This document shows positions 25,077 to 34,226 of a stretch of 38,109 bases of DNA, piece by piece. The stretch's first letter is position 1. Every line of letters starts with the position of its first letter. Source of the DNA: Leptolyngbya iicbica LK (lineage in GTDB: Bacteria > Cyanobacteriota > Cyanobacteriia > Phormidesmidales > Phormidesmidaceae); the NCBI RefSeq assembly GCF_004212215.1, contig NZ_QVFV01000002.1, positions 171,485-209,593 on the forward strand. Direction: 5' to 3'. Position numbers and translations under genes: made by a program. The notes under the pieces were generated by a model. It was not told the DNA's origin and searched no databases. It saw nothing but the letters and a program-made list of their open reading frames with translations.

Positions 25077-25622
25077 ATGCTTTCTCAATCGAATTTCTCT
25101 CGCCCTACTTGGACTCCTTGGGTGCTCGCGATCGCGGCTTTTTGGCTCAGCAGTAATCTGTTGCTCGACTTTTTAGTCATGCCGATCATGTATGTCTCTG
25201 GCATGGCCGCTGATAGCAATTTCGCGATCGCGGGTTATTCCTTGTTTTGGTCATTCAACCGGGTCGAACTGCTGTGTGCAGCCGTACTGCTGACGGGGAT
25301 TTTAGCCATGCAGCATCGTCCGCAAGAATTTGAGGTTTGCCATAGCGGTAGTCGCTGCCGCTGGGCACTGGCATGTGGCATCGCCCTGTTAGGACTGATC
25401 TTGGCCGATGCTTACATTCTGGCGCCGCAAATGAGCGCGATGGCCTTTGACTTAGAAAATGCCCGGCAAAGTGCCTTTGCTCCAGTCATGGCGGGGATGC
25501 ACAGTCTCTATTGGCTGTCGGAAATCTGTAAGCTCGCCTGCCTCGGCGGTTTGGCATGGCTATTGTTCAGTGATTTACGCTCGGGCAGCGAACCTTATGC
25601 CACGGTCGATATTGCGGCCTAG
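25077..25622 (+). CDS. Four-helix membrane protein of unknown function
   Basis: The 181-residue protein has about four hydrophobic segments (~14-40, ~54-76, ~95-116, ~142-164). An early FWLSSNLLLDFLVMPIMY (~23-40) loosely recalls DUF4149-like proteins (a Phe-Trp-Leu helix with an internal Pro). The central loop contains two Cys (HSGSRCRWALAC). Family membership is uncertain and no function is proposed. It is not clearly in an operon. Confidence 0.65.
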   Translation: MLSQSNFSRPTWTPWVLAIAAFWLSSNLLLDFLVMPIMYVSGMAADSNFAIAGYSLFWSFNRVELLCAAVLLTGILAMQHRPQEFEVCHSGSRCRWALACGIALLGLILADAYILAPQMSAMAFDLENARQSAFAPVMAGMHSLYWLSEICKLACLGGLAWLLFSDLRSGSEPYATVDIAA

Positions 25623-26122
25623 CGGACTCGAATCTCTCCTAGCTATGGTTGGGGTTGGGGATATTGGCCCCGCTTTGTCCGGAGCAATCATCCCCAATGA
25701 CATCCCATAACCCGCTCCAGGCCCCCGGCCCCTGCTGAATGACCCGATCCGAAGGTCGCGTCTCAGGGATCGGGGGCCTCTGCTTGAGGAATCGCGCGAT
25801 TACCATTGTTTGGGGTGGTGCGGCAGCCGCATGACGCTTGCCCTCAACATCAGCCGGTCAGGGGACGGTGTCCCCGAACGACTGTCAATTATATTGGGGA
25901 GGCTCATCAGGCACCCGCCTCTTAATCGCTGTAGAGTGGCCTGCTAGCGTTTTGGAGTGTTGCTTTGGCGATCTCGGTGGGTCAGAGCCTTACCATCGGC
26001 GAACTTGGGCAATGCTGCTATGTGCTGCGTGGGGGCACGGTGTACACAGCAAAGGGCACTGTAATGGGGCGGCCACTTGGCGTTAAAGTTAAGGGACAGC
26101 AACGTGGTCATAGGGTTGAGCG
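25623..26122. other. 500-base spacer with hairpins
   Basis: A terminator-like stem pairs AGGCCCCCG near 25719-25727 with CGGGGGCCT near 25771-25779, with a second inner stem around GATCC/GGATC. A short palindrome GGGGACGGTGTCCCC lies at 25861-25875; it shares the GTCAGGGGACG context of the repeat at 12774. Short open frames here look random and lack ribosome binding sites. Confidence 0.5.
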
Positions 26123-26830
26123 ATGAGTGAAGAAATCACAGGAAAAGTGCTACTGGTCGATGATGAGGCGGGGCTGCGCGAAGCTGTGCAGACTTATCTG
26201 GAAGACAGCGGTTTTAACGTTGAGGTCGCCAGCAATGCTACGGAAGGGTGGGAAAAGCTGCAGCTCTCAACCCCGGACGTGCTGATCTCTGATGTCATGA
26301 TGCCCCAGGTTGACGGCTACCAGTTCCTGGGACAAGTGCGCGAAGACCCCCGCTACAAGTCGTTGCCAGTGATCTTTTTGACGGCGCGGGGCATGACCAG
26401 CGATCGCATTCAAGGTTACAGTGCCGGGGTCGATGCCTATTTGCCCAAACCCTTTGATCCGGAAGAGTTGGTGGCGATCGTCAGCAACCTGATCGAGCGG
26501 CAAGATGCGCGGACGCCAGAAGGGGGCAACTTGCCCGATATTGCTGCCATGGCGAAGCAGATTGAAGAAATCAAGGCGTTGCTTACGCAAAAAGGGAGCA
26601 TCAGCAAAACTCCGTCGCCGATTCGGATTGATTTCACCCCTCGCGAGCAAGACGTTTTGAACCGTGTGGCCGAAGGGTTGATGAACAAAGAGATCGCGAG
26701 TCGCCTGGATACCAGCGTGCGCAATGTCGAAAAATATGTCAGTCGCTTATTTAGCAAAACCGGCACCAACAGTCGTACGGAGCTGGTGCGCTATGCGCTA
26801 GAACACGGCTTAGTGACGGATGACGACTAG
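26123..26830 (+). CDS. NarL-type response regulator, Rre1/Ycf29-like
   Basis: The 235-residue protein has a complete receiver domain (~7-125): acidic pair Asp13-Asp14, phosphorylated Asp57, Thr87 and Lys109. A linker helix follows, then a LuxR-type helix-turn-helix (~170-230: FTPREQDVLNRVAEGLMNKE, then SVRNVEKYVSRLF). The phrases VISDVMMP-like ISDVMMPQVDGY, FLTARGMTSDR and NVEKYVSRLFSKT match the cyanobacterial Rre1/Ycf29 group, which includes a heat, salt and redox stress regulator partnered with Hik34/Hik2-type kinases. No histidine kinase is adjacent, as is usual for this orphan regulator. It is cytoplasmic and DNA-binding; its targets are unknown from this sequence. Confidence 0.85.
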   Translation: MSEEITGKVLLVDDEAGLREAVQTYLEDSGFNVEVASNATEGWEKLQLSTPDVLISDVMMPQVDGYQFLGQVREDPRYKSLPVIFLTARGMTSDRIQGYSAGVDAYLPKPFDPEELVAIVSNLIERQDARTPEGGNLPDIAAMAKQIEEIKALLTQKGSISKTPSPIRIDFTPREQDVLNRVAEGLMNKEIASRLDTSVRNVEKYVSRLFSKTGTNSRTELVRYALEHGLVTDDD

Positions 26831-26880
26831 TGCGCTGTCCTGTCAGGGCTAAAATTTGGCGGCGCTGTTGCGTGGGTCAA

Positions 26881-26990
26881 ACTGAGGAATTGGAATTAAA
26901 TTAAGTGTGAACAGCCGTCTCGGCTGTTCAAGAGCAGGCAAGATGCCTGCCCGACAAAACTTGAATTTTATGAAATCCTGATTCCTTAGT
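26881..26990 (-). mobile_element. 110-bp MITE-like element, copy 2
   Basis: This is the inverted counterpart of the element at 20244-20353, of identical length. Its ends, ACTGAGGAA and TTCCTTAGT, are inverted repeats with one mismatch. Both internal hairpins (GCAGGCAAGATGCCTGC and AACAGCCGTCTCGGCTGTT) are present. It lies between the convergent response regulator and metallo-hydrolase genes. Most of that 291-base spacer is this element. Confidence 0.75.
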
Positions 26991-27121
26991 GCGACCTGCA
27001 AGGCTACTGGCTCTGTGGGTCTCGTAAACTCGACACCACACTACCAACCCGACCAACCCGGATATTTAGATTTGACGCTGCACTCGGCTCTAAATGCCGG
27101 AACGGGTAGACTTTCTGACGG

Positions 27122-28795
27122 TTAGCCGACATCAGCCTGACTGCCAGACTTAAAGGAAAACTCGGGGCAGTAGCCTTCGGCGGCGACGGGAAAGTTGTGC
27201 ATGGGGGAAGCCGGATTGCCGCAGCGGGGTTGTTGCCAGTAGCTGCAATTAAAGCAGCACTGCACCGAGGCATTCAGAGTGGCGGGAATATTGGCCTGAC
27301 GCATCAGTGACTGTTGGCTCACCCCCCGCACGATCAAATCATTGCCTTGCCAACGAATTTGCACGACGCCGGTATCGGCCAGGCGGCTCCAGCGCGGATC
27401 GTCGCGAATTTCGGGTGGCAGGGTCAAAATGATGCCGTCGGCTGAGGTGTCGGCGACTTCCCCTTCAAATACGGTGTCTGGCGCAGCGGGCTGCAGGAAG
27501 GTATCGCTGGTGGGCAATTCCACTGTTTGATGGGCCGATGGCAAGTGCAGCTTATAACGGCTTTGCAAGTCTTCGAGGCTGGCGAGGTCGGCCAAAAAGC
27601 TGGGCGAGCCATGGACAAACAGAACGTGATGGGGCCGCAGGTTATGAATAAGTTGAGTGGTGCCCGCGCCATCGCTGTGGGCGCTGAGCAAGTACGTTTC
27701 GAGATAGGCTTGCCCCTGCTCAAATTCGTCACTCAAATGTTCGAGCCAGGCCAGGGTGGCTTGGTAGTGGTCATCGTGATCGAGTCCGGCGTTGACCACG
27801 CTGTTGGCGAGGTCGTCGGGCAGGAAAATGCGCCAGGGCCGATCGCCCCATTGAGCTAATTCACTGAGGTCAGCATTTTGGTAGCCAATGACGATGGTGG
27901 GATGCCCTGGATCTTGCGGTAAGGGCTGAGGCAGGCGCTGGATGCGCGGCAAAATGCGATCGTCCCAAAAGAGGGGTTGATGCCGCGCAAAGTTCTGCAC
28001 ATTGCTGGGCAGGTGGGGCAGCAATTCCAGATAGATGTCGCAGGCTTCGGCCACCCAACCATCGACCCAAATCGTGACATCCTTACCGGTGAAATGATGA
28101 TGGCTGCGCAAAAGCATGAGCAGCTCTTGCCCCAAGCCGATGAGGGGCACAGGGAGCAAAATATTGTGTCCAGCAGCCAGGACTTGGTTCAGCTGGTCGG
28201 CGAGGCGATTTTCTTGCTGGCGACGATGGGGATAACGAGCGGTGCCCTGGGTGCCTTCAACAATGAGGGCGTCGGGTTTGAGTCCCCGCAGTTCATCCAG
28301 GGGCAAGCCATCGGCCAAGCGGGAATTGGAGAGGAAAAAGTCGCCGGTATAAAAGACGCGGTAGGTCTGGTCATCGGCGGCGTAGGTGATGAGGACGCAG
28401 GCAGCACCGGGCAGATGGCCCGCAGGCCAAAGCTGGGCAGTGAGCCCGGGGGCCAATTCAACTGTCTGCCGCCAAGGCAGCCGTTGACAAAAGTCGGCTC
28501 CATTGGGCAAAGACACTTCCGGCCAGTTGAGGGGCAACAGGTCAGCGGTCGCGGCACTGCAATAGATGGGCAGGTGGGGCCAACGCTGATGGAGCTCTAG
28601 AAGAGATCGCCCATGGTCGGGATCAGCATGGGTGCAAAAAACGTAGTCGACCGGCATCGACTCATCGCCATCCATAAACTCCAGGGTTGTGAGTCCACAA
28701 TCCAACAGAATGCGATAAGGGCCGATTTGCAATTGTAGGCAGATGCCCTCGTCCGCATGACCGACACCGTAGGGCAAACAAGATAAAACGTTCAC
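27122..28795 (-). CDS. MBL-fold (beta-CASP-like) metallo-hydrolase with Cys-rich C-terminus
   Basis: The 557-residue protein has an N-terminal metallo-beta-lactamase fold. The metal motif reads HADPDH (56-61), where the canonical form is HxHxDH, so the second His is Asp58. His127 in PAGHLPGA and Asp152 in YTGDF are present. A beta-CASP-like insertion follows, with SAHSD (371-375) and VHGSP (~394-398). The C-terminal part (~505-545) has a Cys cluster, CCFNC then C and C with conserved-looking Pro/Gly, that could bind Fe-S or zinc. The family includes RNA/DNA processing nucleases, but the substrate is unknown here. The start is GTG. It is convergent with the response regulator. Confidence 0.8.
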   Translation of the reverse strand: MNVLSCLPYGVGHADEGICLQLQIGPYRILLDCGLTTLEFMDGDESMPVDYVFCTHADPDHGRSLLELHQRWPHLPIYCSAATADLLPLNWPEVSLPNGADFCQRLPWRQTVELAPGLTAQLWPAGHLPGAACVLITYAADDQTYRVFYTGDFFLSNSRLADGLPLDELRGLKPDALIVEGTQGTARYPHRRQQENRLADQLNQVLAAGHNILLPVPLIGLGQELLMLLRSHHHFTGKDVTIWVDGWVAEACDIYLELLPHLPSNVQNFARHQPLFWDDRILPRIQRLPQPLPQDPGHPTIVIGYQNADLSELAQWGDRPWRIFLPDDLANSVVNAGLDHDDHYQATLAWLEHLSDEFEQGQAYLETYLLSAHSDGAGTTQLIHNLRPHHVLFVHGSPSFLADLASLEDLQSRYKLHLPSAHQTVELPTSDTFLQPAAPDTVFEGEVADTSADGIILTLPPEIRDDPRWSRLADTGVVQIRWQGNDLIVRGVSQQSLMRQANIPATLNASVQCCFNCSYWQQPRCGNPASPMHNFPVAAEGYCPEFSFKSGSQADVG

Positions 28796-28937
28796 CGACT
28801 CACTATCTAGCCTGATAGACCCGTAACAACAACCAAACCCAAGTTACATGGCTAACGCAAAAACTGCAGCAGCGATGACGGCGTCCCCCCCCGGTGCAAA
28901 ACCACGCTGAATCAGGTCAGACTTTGCGAGCTGCTGT

Positions 28938-29060
28938 TTAGTGAGCCGAGCCGTTGCCGTGATAATCGTCGGTGTCGTAAAAGCCGTTGCGGGTGCCAAA
29001 GAACAGGGTGGCAACGACAAAAATGCCCGTAAGCACTAACAGAATTGCTTTGATATCCAT
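28938..29060 (-). CDS. 40-residue single-helix membrane peptide (possible NdhP)
   Basis: MDIKAILLVLTGIFVVATLF forms one transmembrane helix at the N-terminus, followed by a conserved-looking polar tail with FFGTRNGFYDTDDYHGNG. It resembles small thylakoid subunits. I suspect NdhP, a small subunit of cyanobacterial NDH-1, but this is from memory of general size and pattern and is not proven. Start 29060 is chosen because the helix begins there; the in-frame upstream extension to 29153 is not protein-like. No Shine-Dalgarno is seen. The next 270 bases up to the GTPase stop hold nothing recognised. Confidence 0.6.
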   Translation of the reverse strand: MDIKAILLVLTGIFVVATLFFGTRNGFYDTDDYHGNGSAH

Positions 29061-29330
29061 ATCGATCAAATAAGTGCATTGAAGTGATTGAATTTTAGTT
29101 GACGAACCCAAGATTGGCGCAGTTGTTGGAACTATCGCCCAAATAAATGCCAACTGATCCGAACTGCGATGATCCTACCAACGGACTTCAGTGATTTTAT
29201 GAACCTTAATATGGGCTTTGGAAATGTCAGCGATCGCCCTGGCCAATCCCTTGAATGACTACTATCACTAGCATTGAGCTGACACTATGATGGACGGCGG
29301 TGAGCGGCGGGGCGGGCCTGTCGCGATCGC

Positions 29331-31271
29331 TCACGGTTCGACGGTGGTCGCATGGCGAAGGTTGTCGGGCAGGGCGTCGGCTTGATCGAGGTAATGCTCA
29401 AAGCGCGTTTTCAACCCGTCACTGGTGAGGTCTTGAGTCCAATATTCCACCAGAGCTTGTCCCCAGGCCCAGGCGTTGTGGGTGGGGGGGCGATCGCTGC
29501 CCTGTAGCAAGAGGGGCCACAGTTTCAGAATTTCGCCCGGTCTGAACAACGTGCTGGATTCATTGAGGAGCCCCGCTAGTTCGTAAGTGAGCATCATTTT
29601 GCTGATCACGACAGGTCCCTGCTCAGCGGGAATTGACTGAGCTAACAAGGTGCCCAACTCGGCGCTGCCCGTAAAGCGGGCGGAAATGACCGCGAAGAGC
29701 GGGGTTTTGACCAGGGCAATAATGCCTTGACCGCTAGCCATTTGCAGGGCATACCGTTCGACCAGGCGAATGGCGGCGGCAATGCGGGCCTCGCGACTGC
29801 GGAGAAACTGTGCCAATCGTTCGGACTTGGCGGGGGCGATGATATCGATCAGACTCATGGCCAGGGCATCGGCTCCCCAAGCGGTTCGTGAGTCGGCGGT
29901 GGATTGGGTGACGATCGGCAACGCTTGCTGCACCCACTGGCCCAACTGTTCCTCGCGATAGGCGATCGCGGCGCGGATGTTGCGTTCTTTGGGGCGATCG
30001 CCCGTTTGCCAGTCGTAGGGGGGCTGCCATTCGCGGATGGGGCGCAGGCGATCGGCCTGGGTCATCACCAACAAACTGGGGACGGTCTGCCCTGAGCGCG
30101 CCACCTCATCCAGGAATAGGGCGTCTGCCTCTAGGGCGGGGTCCAGAGCGGGATTCACCAGCAAAATCACATCGGCTTGGTGAGCTTGTTCGAGTACCTG
30201 CGCCCGCAATTCGACCTGATCGACTTGCTCATAGCCCGGCGTATCCCACAGGTTCAGCACTTCGTCACTGGGCGTTTGCCACTGATATTGGGTGATCTGG
30301 TCGGTGCTGGGCAGCACATCCACCGCCGCCCGATCTTGTTGAAACAGGGTGTTGATCAGGCTGCTTTTGCCTGCGCCCGTGCGTCCCACCAGCAACAAGT
30401 TGAGGGGCGCGGTGGCGATCGCCTGGGTGGGGGTGGCCGCTTCCATCAGCTCGCGCAATGTTTGGCTTTGGGTTGCCGACTGACCGGAGGGCTGATACGC
30501 AAGGGCGGCGTCACCGCCATAGAGGGCGATCGCCCGCTTGCACAACAGCGTGAGGGCTGTTTCCCGCAGGGTTTGGCTGAAGTTGGTGAGCAACTGCTGG
30601 TTGGCCTGCATGCCCAGGGGCCGACCGACTTCGCGCACCACTGCCCCAATGGGATTCCACAGCCAGCGACTCAAATCCACCACCGTCCACAAGCGCTTGA
30701 GGGGCGTTTCCCAAGCGCGGTAGGTCTCATAGGTTTGGTACACCTGGGCAACGGTCACTTGGTTGAGGGTGGGGGCGGCAACGCTGATGTAGCGATCCAG
30801 ATCATCCACCGTGCCGCGAATCAGGCCATAGGCCTGGGGAATATAAATGTTGAGCAGGGGATATTTTTCTTCAGGATGGTAGAGGTTGGCAATGTCACGA
30901 ATGAGGGTCTGGCTGCGTTGGGCAAAGGTGGCCCAGTCTTCCCACAGGGGCGCATCGTCGCGGGCCGCTTCTAACGTTTGGCGCAGGATCGCTTCGATCT
31001 GCTCGGGGGGCACTTTTTGCGCCGTCTCGCTGAGGTCGTCTTGCAGCTGCGATCGCACCGTCGCCAAACTCTCTTGCAGGGCGACTTCATCGGGTTTCGT
31101 CCACTGACCCAGCAGCCACCGCCACAGCACCAACACCAGCGCCACCAGCGCCCACACCCAACTCAAGCCCCACGTGTGCAACTGCATTCCGGCCAGCACC
31201 GCCCAACTGCCTACCACCAGCCCAGGAGGAATCGCGAGGACAATCCATTGCCAACGGCGTAACTTCCACAT
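29331..31271 (-). CDS. Membrane-anchored P-loop GTPase
   Basis: The 646-residue protein starts with a two-helix membrane hairpin (~9-30 and ~35-54). A long helical region (~60-285) follows, then a TRAFAC-type GTPase domain: P-loop GRTGAGKSS (296-304), a Thr-rich switch I, DTPG (343-346), and TQAD (404-407) at the G4 position where NKxD is usual. A C-terminal helical region (~470-646) ends the protein. The overall build is dynamin/Era-like with large helical arms, suggesting a membrane-associated GTPase. It starts 15 bases downstream of the stop of the other GTPase gene, so they are almost certainly one operon. The specific role is not recognised. Confidence 0.82.
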   Translation of the reverse strand: MWKLRRWQWIVLAIPPGLVVGSWAVLAGMQLHTWGLSWVWALVALVLVLWRWLLGQWTKPDEVALQESLATVRSQLQDDLSETAQKVPPEQIEAILRQTLEAARDDAPLWEDWATFAQRSQTLIRDIANLYHPEEKYPLLNIYIPQAYGLIRGTVDDLDRYISVAAPTLNQVTVAQVYQTYETYRAWETPLKRLWTVVDLSRWLWNPIGAVVREVGRPLGMQANQQLLTNFSQTLRETALTLLCKRAIALYGGDAALAYQPSGQSATQSQTLRELMEAATPTQAIATAPLNLLLVGRTGAGKSSLINTLFQQDRAAVDVLPSTDQITQYQWQTPSDEVLNLWDTPGYEQVDQVELRAQVLEQAHQADVILLVNPALDPALEADALFLDEVARSGQTVPSLLVMTQADRLRPIREWQPPYDWQTGDRPKERNIRAAIAYREEQLGQWVQQALPIVTQSTADSRTAWGADALAMSLIDIIAPAKSERLAQFLRSREARIAAAIRLVERYALQMASGQGIIALVKTPLFAVISARFTGSAELGTLLAQSIPAEQGPVVISKMMLTYELAGLLNESSTLFRPGEILKLWPLLLQGSDRPPTHNAWAWGQALVEYWTQDLTSDGLKTRFEHYLDQADALPDNLRHATTVEP

Positions 31272-31286
31272 GATGCGACTCCTCTC

Positions 31287-32612
31287 CTAATTCTCGTCCG
31301 ACTCTGGATTCTCGTCCGACTCTGGGGGATCGGCCTCCGGGGCGGTGGCGGGGTCAGTGGCCGGGGGGGAATCCGGTGGGGCGATCGCCGCGTTCGGTGG
31401 GGCCTCAGAGTCAGGCGTCGATGGGGATTGGGCCGCTTGCCAATCGCTCTTGGCCTGCTGAAAGGTTTCGCTCATCATGGCTTGAATGGCCTCGGGATCA
31501 GGCGTTTTGCCCGCCATCAAATCGCCAAAGTAGAGACAGGCGCCTTCGCCCAGCGCCCAGGTATACCCTACGGCCCAGGAGGTGGCGACCACGCTGCCAA
31601 TACCGGGGATAAACTTCACCAGTTCGCGCCCCACCGCCTGGGCAAAAAAGCCGCCCGCCAGGGTGCCAATCACCCCCAGGGCTTGCCCAAAGGTGAGGGT
31701 TTGTTTGTAAACCCGTCCCAGCGCCGCCACCATCGAAATTTGCAGACTGGTGAGCACCGGCATCGTCGCAAAGGGCAGGGGCACGGCAGCCGTGACTCCA
31801 GCCATGACAGCAAAGGCGCTGATGTAGCGCCGGGCGACACGACGATACAAGTCACCGATCGCTTTCCCCTGGGCATCGGTTTCCAAGATTTGGTGAATGG
31901 CTTGGGCCTGGGCCTGGGGCAGCAGGTCGTTCAACGTCTCGCGCAGGGCGGGCAACCCGTAAAAGACGGGATCAAAGCCATCCTCTTCTAAGGTGAAATC
32001 GAGCAGCAGGGTGCGATCGCTCACGTTGGCAAAATTTTCGCTGGTGGTGTGGGCGGCGCGGGAGATGGCCTCATACTGCGGGGGATACTCGGGGTGATCG
32101 TCGGTGGGTGAGGGATACAGCTCGTGCAGGCAGGTCAGCACCAGCAGACAGGGAATGTGGGGAAAGTCTTTTTTGAGTTGGGCAATCATTTGCCGCAGGC
32201 TATCGTTGGCGAAGTCGGTGATTTTGATCGTCAGCATGAAGATGCGCGATCGCGCCACATCCCGCCGCAGCGTCTCCGTCAAATCCTCCACAATCGCCTC
32301 GGGATCGCGTTCCACATCCCCCAGCCCCACCGTGTCGGTAAAGATGAGCAACGGCAGCTCTGCCGACGGGTAGGGATATTGCTGGGTGCTGCGGGTGTGG
32401 GGCTGAAACCCCTGACCCACGATATCTGCCGATTGCCCGGTCATACCTCGCACAATGGAACTTTTGCCTGCTTGGGGCTTGCCCAGCAAAATCACCTCGG
32501 TGGTCGGCAGTTGTTGCCGCACCGCTTCTAAATGCTCGGCAATCTGCGCTTCGTTAACGGTGAAGCGCTGCCAGAGGTTTTGAACGGGCCTGAGAATCCT
32601 TTTTGCAAACAC
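31287..32612 (-). CDS. P-loop GTPase with DUF697-like membrane region
   Basis: The 441-residue protein has an N-terminal GTPase domain: P-loop GKPQAGKSS (44-52), switch region with Thr, and DTVG (93-96). The G4 position reads TCLH instead of NKxD, so guanine specificity is uncertain. A hydrophobic region follows (~265-350, including AVMAGVTAAVPLPFATMPVL), typical of DUF697-type GTPases. The tail is Pro/Ser/Glu/Asp-rich and disordered, ending in two copies of PESDEN coded by a perfect 18-bp tandem duplication (31290-31307, 31308-31325). The start is GTG. It is the first gene of a two-GTPase operon and faces the divergent ATPase gene across 195 bases. Confidence 0.82.
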   Translation of the reverse strand: MFAKRILRPVQNLWQRFTVNEAQIAEHLEAVRQQLPTTEVILLGKPQAGKSSIVRGMTGQSADIVGQGFQPHTRSTQQYPYPSAELPLLIFTDTVGLGDVERDPEAIVEDLTETLRRDVARSRIFMLTIKITDFANDSLRQMIAQLKKDFPHIPCLLVLTCLHELYPSPTDDHPEYPPQYEAISRAAHTTSENFANVSDRTLLLDFTLEEDGFDPVFYGLPALRETLNDLLPQAQAQAIHQILETDAQGKAIGDLYRRVARRYISAFAVMAGVTAAVPLPFATMPVLTSLQISMVAALGRVYKQTLTFGQALGVIGTLAGGFFAQAVGRELVKFIPGIGSVVATSWAVGYTWALGEGACLYFGDLMAGKTPDPEAIQAMMSETFQQAKSDWQAAQSPSTPDSEAPPNAAIAPPDSPPATDPATAPEADPPESDENPESDEN

Positions 32613-32807
32613 ACTGACCTACCGTGCCACGACTTCTTCATTAGGATAGAAAATCCTCTCTCAGCGATCGGCATTCAGTCAAAAAAGTTGTCCTTAGGAT
32701 ATTGGCGCTGACAAAGGGCGAGCCAGACGCAATAACGATTTGCCTGAGCTGAAATCGTAGAATCGAATACGATTGAGGCATATGACTGCCCACCCGCGAT
32801 CGCCCCT

Positions 32808-34226
32808 ATGTTGCAAACTACAGCCGCCCAATCTCTCGACGAGATTTACCGCACCCTGCGGCCGGAACCGCTGGACACTCCGGCAGCGCTGGCGGCGTTT
32901 TATCAAGAGGCGATCAACCAAACTCGCGGTGGTGACAAAATGCGGCGGATTCGCCTGCGTTTGAACCGGGCCGCTCAAGACGGTATCCCCTTCAAAGCTT
33001 GCATTATGGGGCATCGGGGCGTGGGTAAATCGACGGAACTCTCGCGACTGATTGAACAAGTGAAGGGGGAGTTTCAGGCGGTGCGCTTTAGTGCGGTAAC
33101 AGCCCTTGACCCTAGCAACTTTCGCCCGCTGGATGTGGTGTTGCTGCTGATGGCAGAGGTGGCCGAGCAAACGGCGAAGCCTGTTGCTGAAGGTGGGGCG
33201 GGAAAGCCCCCGTCGGACTATCGGTTGCAGGAAATCTGGGATTGGTTTGCCTCAGAGGAGCGGGTGCGCACGGAAGCGCGGGAAATGGCGGCGAGTGTGG
33301 AAGCGGGTGCGGGCGTCCAGGCGGACTCCCTATGGGGCCAGATTTTAGGCTTGTTTGCCGCGTTGAAAGGGGAAATTAAGTATGCTTCCACCCGCGAGAA
33401 AACGGTCGTCGAATATCGGGTGAGTCGGCTGTCTTCCCTGATTGCGGTGGCGAATAAGCTACTCGACGAGTGCAATCGGCTGCTACGGGAAGCGACGGGT
33501 AAGCAGTGGTTGTTGGTTGGCGAAGATTTTGACCGCGCCGGGATTCCCAGTGCCCGCATTGAGGAACTGTTCATCACCTATGCCAATATTTTTCAAGATT
33601 TGCGAGCGCACCTGATCTTCAACCTGCCGATTGGGCTGTATTACTCCACCGATGGGGCTCAACTTCCCTTTGCCACCGACTGTAGCTTTGTGCTGCCCGA
33701 CACCCCGGTGTACACCCTCGAACATCAGCCGAACGAGGGCGGTCGTCAAGCTCTCGTAGAGGTATTGACCGCTCGGATGGACGTTAACCTATTTGCGCCG
33801 GAGCAGATGCAGCGGGCGATCGTGGCATCGGGGGGCAACCTGCGGGACTTGTTTGCGCTGGTGAACTATGCAGCAGATAGTGCCCTACTGCGGGATGACC
33901 CCGACCCCAAAATTGACGCGGCGGATATTACTGGGGCGATCGTCAATTTGCGCAGTGAATATGAGCGGCGACTGGGCCAAAGTCCCTTTGACCAGGAAGA
34001 CATTACCTACGAACAGAAAGCCGAGCGTTTGCAGGCCGTTTACAGCGGCGATAAAGCGGCGCAGGTGCCCGACCCGGTGCTCTATTCGTTGCTCAATGCC
34101 CGGGCGGTGCAAGAGTTCAATGGGCAGCGCTGGTTTGGGGTGCATCCTCTGGTGGTGGATGTGTTGGCCGGGCAGGGGCGGGTAGAACGCTTGGCCTCGG
34201 GGGAGGTGCCCGGTGGTGCGCTCTGA
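32808..34226 (+). CDS. P-loop ATPase (STAND/AAA-like)
   Basis: The 472-residue protein has Walker A GHRGVGKST (~66-74), preceded by KACIM. A Walker B-like strand follows, LLVGEDFDR (~236-244), then a sensor-like LIFNLPIGLYYS (~266-277). The C-terminal part is helical, with NLRDLFALVNYAADSAL (~346-362) as in AAA lid or STAND winged regions. No known effector domain is visible. It overlaps the next gene by 14 bases, which implies translational coupling and a shared job with that TPR protein. The ATG at 32808 has no strong Shine-Dalgarno. Pairs of this kind occur in cyanobacteria as uncharacterised signalling or defence-like modules; that reading is inference. Confidence 0.75.
   Translation: MLQTTAAQSLDEIYRTLRPEPLDTPAALAAFYQEAINQTRGGDKMRRIRLRLNRAAQDGIPFKACIMGHRGVGKSTELSRLIEQVKGEFQAVRFSAVTALDPSNFRPLDVVLLLMAEVAEQTAKPVAEGGAGKPPSDYRLQEIWDWFASEERVRTEAREMAASVEAGAGVQADSLWGQILGLFAALKGEIKYASTREKTVVEYRVSRLSSLIAVANKLLDECNRLLREATGKQWLLVGEDFDRAGIPSARIEELFITYANIFQDLRAHLIFNLPIGLYYSTDGAQLPFATDCSFVLPDTPVYTLEHQPNEGGRQALVEVLTARMDVNLFAPEQMQRAIVASGGNLRDLFALVNYAADSALLRDDPDPKIDAADITGAIVNLRSEYERRLGQSPFDQEDITYEQKAERLQAVYSGDKAAQVPDPVLYSLLNARAVQEFNGQRWFGVHPLVVDVLAGQGRVERLASGEVPGGAL

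Noticed and set aside
24888..25088. 66-codon minus-strand frame before the four-helix membrane protein
   Set aside because: It overlaps the start region of the better supported plus-strand gene and has no recognisable features.
25838..26086. 82-codon frame upstream of the response regulator
   Set aside because: Composition is not protein-like, many Cys and Gly without pattern, and it overlaps palindromic repeat sequence.
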